Under the pieces are notes generated by a model, which worked only from the letters and a program-made list of their open reading frames with translations, had not been told where the DNA came from and did not search any database. Shown one piece after another: positions 61,216-64,000 of a DNA stretch of 64,000 nt. Numbering within the stretch: the stretch's first letter is position 1; each line of letters starts with the position of its first letter. The translations under genes were made by a program, and so were the position numbers. The DNA lies in assembly GCF_016405985.1 (NCBI RefSeq), contig NZ_JAEFCF010000024.1:20763-84762 (forward strand), in the 5' to 3' direction. This DNA comes from Paracoccus sp. IB05. Its GTDB lineage: Bacteria > Pseudomonadota > Alphaproteobacteria > Rhodobacterales > Rhodobacteraceae.

Positions 61216-63881
61216 TGAACCGGGTGATGCCTGATCCGGGCCTGCCCGCAGACAGCGATGCGGCCGCGCTGCGCCACCTGTTGCATGACCTGCTGGCGGA
61301 AGTGGTGACCCAGCGTGCGCCTGAAGTCGCCACCTGGCTTGCCACTGGCGCGACCGCCCCGATCCCCGCCGATGACCGCGCTATCCCCTATCTCCAGGCG
61401 CTGAACATCCGCTTTCAGCTGTCGCGGATCGCCGAGGAAAATGACGCGATGCGTCAGCGCCGCCGGATCGAGGCGCGAGAGGGGGCAGAGAATGTTCCCG
61501 GCTCTTTTGCGGCGGCCTTCGCAGGCCTCGCCCAGCAGGGGATGGACTCCGCCGCAATTGACGCGGCAGTCGCAAAACTCGCGGTGGTGCCGACGATGAC
61601 CGCGCATCCGACCGAGGCGAAACGGGTCACCATTCTTGAAATTCACCGCCGCATCTATCGCCGCCTTGTCGAGCTTGAGACCCAACGCTGGACCCCGCGC
61701 GAGCGCGAAGCCCTCTATATAGAGATCCGCTGCGAGATCGAGCTTCTGTGGCTGACCGGGGAATTGCGGCTGGAACGCCCCAGCCTCACCGATGAGATCA
61801 ATTGGGGCCTGCAATTTTTCCGCAACAGCCTCTTTGACGCGGTTCCCCAGCTTTATGAACGCTTTATCGATGCGCGCACCGCATTCGCCCCGCAATCGGC
61901 GGCATCGGAACGTCCCTGTCTGCGGTTCAACACCTGGATTGGCGGCGACCGCGACGGCAATCCCAATGTGACGGCCGAGGTGACGCGGGCCGCGATCAGC
62001 GCCGGAAGACTGGCCGCGCTTGCCTGCCATATCGAAGGGGTCGAGCGCGCCGCGCGGCGGCTCAGCATTTCCTGCCGCATCGTGCCGGTCCCCGAGACCA
62101 ATATGGCCGCGCTGGCCGCCGTCATCGTGCAAAGCCGGAGCGGCACGCCACATAACCAACGCAATCCTAATGAGATTTTCCGCCAGGCGCTGAGCGCGAT
62201 CCTCGCCCGGCTGATCGCAAGCCGGGATGGCACTGCGACCGCCTATCGCGGTCCGCATGAACTGGTCGGCGATCTGAACAGTGTCGAAGCCGCCCTGCTC
62301 GCCATCGGCGCCGGCGATCTCGCAAGGGCCTGGATCCGCCCGGTGCGCTGGCGGGCCGAGGTTTTCGGGTTTCGCACCGCCGCGCTGGATCTGCGGCAAA
62401 ATTCGACCATTATCAACGCGGTCCTGGATGAGATCTGGGCCGCGCAAGGGATCAGCGCCCGCAGTGGCACCCCTGCCGGAGCCGCGGAAATCCGGCGCGC
62501 CCTCGCCGACCCCGAACTGCCCCAAATGCAGGATACTGACCTCGGGCCGGTCGCGCAGGATCTGCTCGCGCTGCTGCGGCTTACCCGCGAAAGCGGGCAT
62601 GACCCCGAGGCGTTTGGCCCTTTCATCGTGTCAATGGCGCGCTCTGCCGAGGATATTCTGGCGGTACATCTGCTGGCGCGCTATGCCGCCGGTGCCTGCC
62701 CCGGCGCCCCTGCGCTGGTCGTCGTGCCGCTGTTCGAAACCATCGCCGACCTGCGCGCTGGCCCGGAAATTCTGGAAGAGCTGTTGAAAAACAACGCCTT
62801 TCGCGCGGGCCTTCGGGAAAAACGCGGCCATGTCGAGGTTATGCTGGGCTATTCCGATTCCGGGAAAGACGGTGGCTTCCTCTGTTCGACCTGGGAATTG
62901 CACCGCGCCCAGCGGCGGATCACGGCAACACTGGCCGCGCATGGGTTCCGTCCCAGTTTCTTTCACGGTCGCGGTGGTTCAGCCAGCCGGGGTGGTGCGC
63001 CCACAGAACGCGCCATTGCGGCCCAGCCCGGCGGCACCATTGGCGGCGCATTGAAACTCACCGAGCAAGGTGAGGTGGTTTCCGCAAAATATGCCAATCG
63101 CGGCACAGCTCTCTACAATATGGAGTTGCTCACCGCCGCGGTTCTGACCCATACCGCCAGCTCGGGGTCGCAGGGATCGCTGGTCCATCCTGACCAGGAC
63201 GAAGCCCTTGTCGCCCTTTCCGGCATGTCGCAGGCGGTCTGGTCACGCTTGGTCGAAAGCCCGGATTTCGTGCGCTATTTCGAAGAGGCGAGCCCGGTCG
63301 GCGAATTATCCGCGTTGAAACTGGGCTCGCGGCCGGCGCGGCGCCACGGGGCAAAGACGCTCGCTGATCTGCGTGCCATCCCCTGGGTCTTCGCCTGGTC
63401 CCAGAACCGGCATATGCTGACCGGCTGGTATGGTTTCGGATCCGCGATCACCTCCTTCCTTTCGGTGCGCGGCGAAAGCGGCAGGCTGCTCCTGTCGCGG
63501 ATGTTCTCCTCTAACCCCCTGTTTCGCATGGTGGTTGACGAGATCGAGAAGAGCCTGGTGCAGGCGGATATGGATGTCGCCGCCGGTTATGCCAGCCTTG
63601 TCACCGACCGCGATCTGGCCAACACTCTGTTTGGGATGATCCGCGAGGAGTACCAGCTGACCTGCGCGGCGATCCTGCAGATCACCAGCCAGGATGCGCT
63701 CGCCGCGCGGTTCCCGATGTTCCGCGAGGGGTTCGAACGCAACCGGGTCGCCCTTGACCAGCTCAATCGCCTGCAGATTGACCTCTTGCGCCAGGCGCGC
63801 CAAAGCGAACGGCAGGCGCTTTCCGTGCCGCTCTTGCAAAGCATGAACTGCATCGCAGCCGGCCTCGGTTGGACCGGCTGA
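61212..63881 (+). CDS. ppc: Phosphoenolpyruvate carboxylase
   Basis: The 889-aa enzyme carboxylates PEP to oxaloacetate, the CO2-fixing step of the serine cycle. MTAHPTEAKRVTI near residue 133 holds the catalytic His; GGDRDGNPNVT near 240, LGYSDSGKDGG near 545 and FFHGRGGSASRGGAPTERAI near 580 are all conserved. The C-terminus ends GLGWTG, not the canonical NTG, as in divergent forms of the enzyme. The start overlaps hprA; ATG 61212 or 61215 is equally possible. It closes the cycle genes before glyA. Confidence 0.97.
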   Translation: MMNRVMPDPGLPADSDAAALRHLLHDLLAEVVTQRAPEVATWLATGATAPIPADDRAIPYLQALNIRFQLSRIAEENDAMRQRRRIEAREGAENVPGSFAAAFAGLAQQGMDSAAIDAAVAKLAVVPTMTAHPTEAKRVTILEIHRRIYRRLVELETQRWTPREREALYIEIRCEIELLWLTGELRLERPSLTDEINWGLQFFRNSLFDAVPQLYERFIDARTAFAPQSAASERPCLRFNTWIGGDRDGNPNVTAEVTRAAISAGRLAALACHIEGVERAARRLSISCRIVPVPETNMAALAAVIVQSRSGTPHNQRNPNEIFRQALSAILARLIASRDGTATAYRGPHELVGDLNSVEAALLAIGAGDLARAWIRPVRWRAEVFGFRTAALDLRQNSTIINAVLDEIWAAQGISARSGTPAGAAEIRRALADPELPQMQDTDLGPVAQDLLALLRLTRESGHDPEAFGPFIVSMARSAEDILAVHLLARYAAGACPGAPALVVVPLFETIADLRAGPEILEELLKNNAFRAGLREKRGHVEVMLGYSDSGKDGGFLCSTWELHRAQRRITATLAAHGFRPSFFHGRGGSASRGGAPTERAIAAQPGGTIGGALKLTEQGEVVSAKYANRGTALYNMELLTAAVLTHTASSGSQGSLVHPDQDEALVALSGMSQAVWSRLVESPDFVRYFEEASPVGELSALKLGSRPARRHGAKTLADLRAIPWVFAWSQNRHMLTGWYGFGSAITSFLSVRGESGRLLLSRMFSSNPLFRMVVDEIEKSLVQADMDVAAGYASLVTDRDLANTLFGMIREEYQLTCAAILQITSQDALAARFPMFREGFERNRVALDQLNRLQIDLLRQARQSERQALSVPLLQSMNCIAAGLGWTG

Positions 63882-63921
63882 CCCCCCTTTCCGCAGATCC
63901 AGGACCAGAAAGAGGCCCGAC

Positions 63922-64000
63922 ATGCCCGATACACGTTTCCAAAGCTCCGGCTTTTTCACCGAATCTCTTTCCTCGCGCGACCCCGAGCTTTTCGGGGCGA
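63922..64000 (+). CDS. glyA: Serine hydroxymethyltransferase (5' end only)
   Basis: Only 26 codons are visible before the right edge: MPDTRFQSSGFF, then TESLSSRDPELFGA. The FFTESL-SRDPELF pattern is the N-terminus of GlyA in related bacteria. GlyA condenses methylene-THF with glycine to make serine, the entry of the serine cycle. It starts 41 bp after the ppc stop, with AGAGG 7 nt upstream. The assignment rests on a short stretch plus context. Confidence 0.82.
   Translation, partial: MPDTRFQSSGFFTESLSSRDPELFGA

Overview
This is a GC-rich alphaproteobacterial chromosome segment. It most likely comes from a methylotrophic member of the Rhodobacteraceae/Paracoccaceae. Three things suggest this: the housekeeping order purH-lspA-DUF3035 lipoprotein-M16 pair and gpmI-envC-ctpA-rppH, which is typical of that family; interspersed GAGTATTT...AGGAAG and CCGCCGGAGGC intergenic repeats; and a serine-cycle/TMAO gene set of the kind known from methylated-amine-using rhodobacters. 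No rRNA, tRNA, CRISPR or intact insertion sequence was recognised.

Region A (1-10,258, minus strand) is a tightly packed PKS-glycosyltransferase-NRPS operon. A 2,179-aa polyketide synthase (KS-AT-KR-DH-ACP-TE) is followed 3 nt later by a GT2 glycosyltransferase. That is followed 3 nt later by an NRPS cut by the left edge. The NRPS starts with a formyltransferase-like domain and carries a MupA/Atu3671-type luciferase-like monooxygenase domain inside its adenylation domain.

Region B (10,512-28,272) is an exopolysaccharide locus of Wzx/Wzy type. It holds a Wzy-like polymerase, a GT26 transferase, a CpsD-like ATPase, a Wzz-like co-polymerase, an ExoY-type initiating transferase, rfbCBDA for dTDP-L-rhamnose, a flippase, three further glycosyltransferases, a Tat-exported glycosidase-like protein and a membrane-anchored SGNH esterase-like protein. 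The PKS/NRPS operon directly adjoins it.

Region C (28,518-46,232) is mostly housekeeping: a heparinase-like protein, purH, lspA, a DUF3035 lipoprotein, two M16 peptidase-family proteins, mutL-rmuC, an EamA transporter, gpmI-envC-ctpA-rppH and a PfkB-type sugar kinase.

Region D (46,694-64,000) is a one-carbon island. On the plus strand lie ftfL, a chorismate mutase, two consecutive FolD-family genes, TMAO demethylase (tdm) and a group II truncated haemoglobin. Glycerate 2-kinase, malyl-CoA lyase and a NarL/LuxR-type regulator follow on the minus strand. The regulator is divergent from sgaA-mtkA-mtkB-hprA-ppc-glyA (glyA cut by the right edge). Tdm releases formaldehyde from TMAO; tetrahydrofolate carries the C1 unit; FolD and FtfL interconvert it with formate; GlyA feeds it into the serine cycle. 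Apart from enolase and malate dehydrogenase, all serine-cycle enzymes are encoded here.

The features most worth a second look are the PKS-GT-NRPS operon, the second FolD in which the catalytic Lys is Gln, the haemoglobin gene attached to tdm through a 14-bp tandem repeat, and the structured leader and dyads around ftfL and sgaA.
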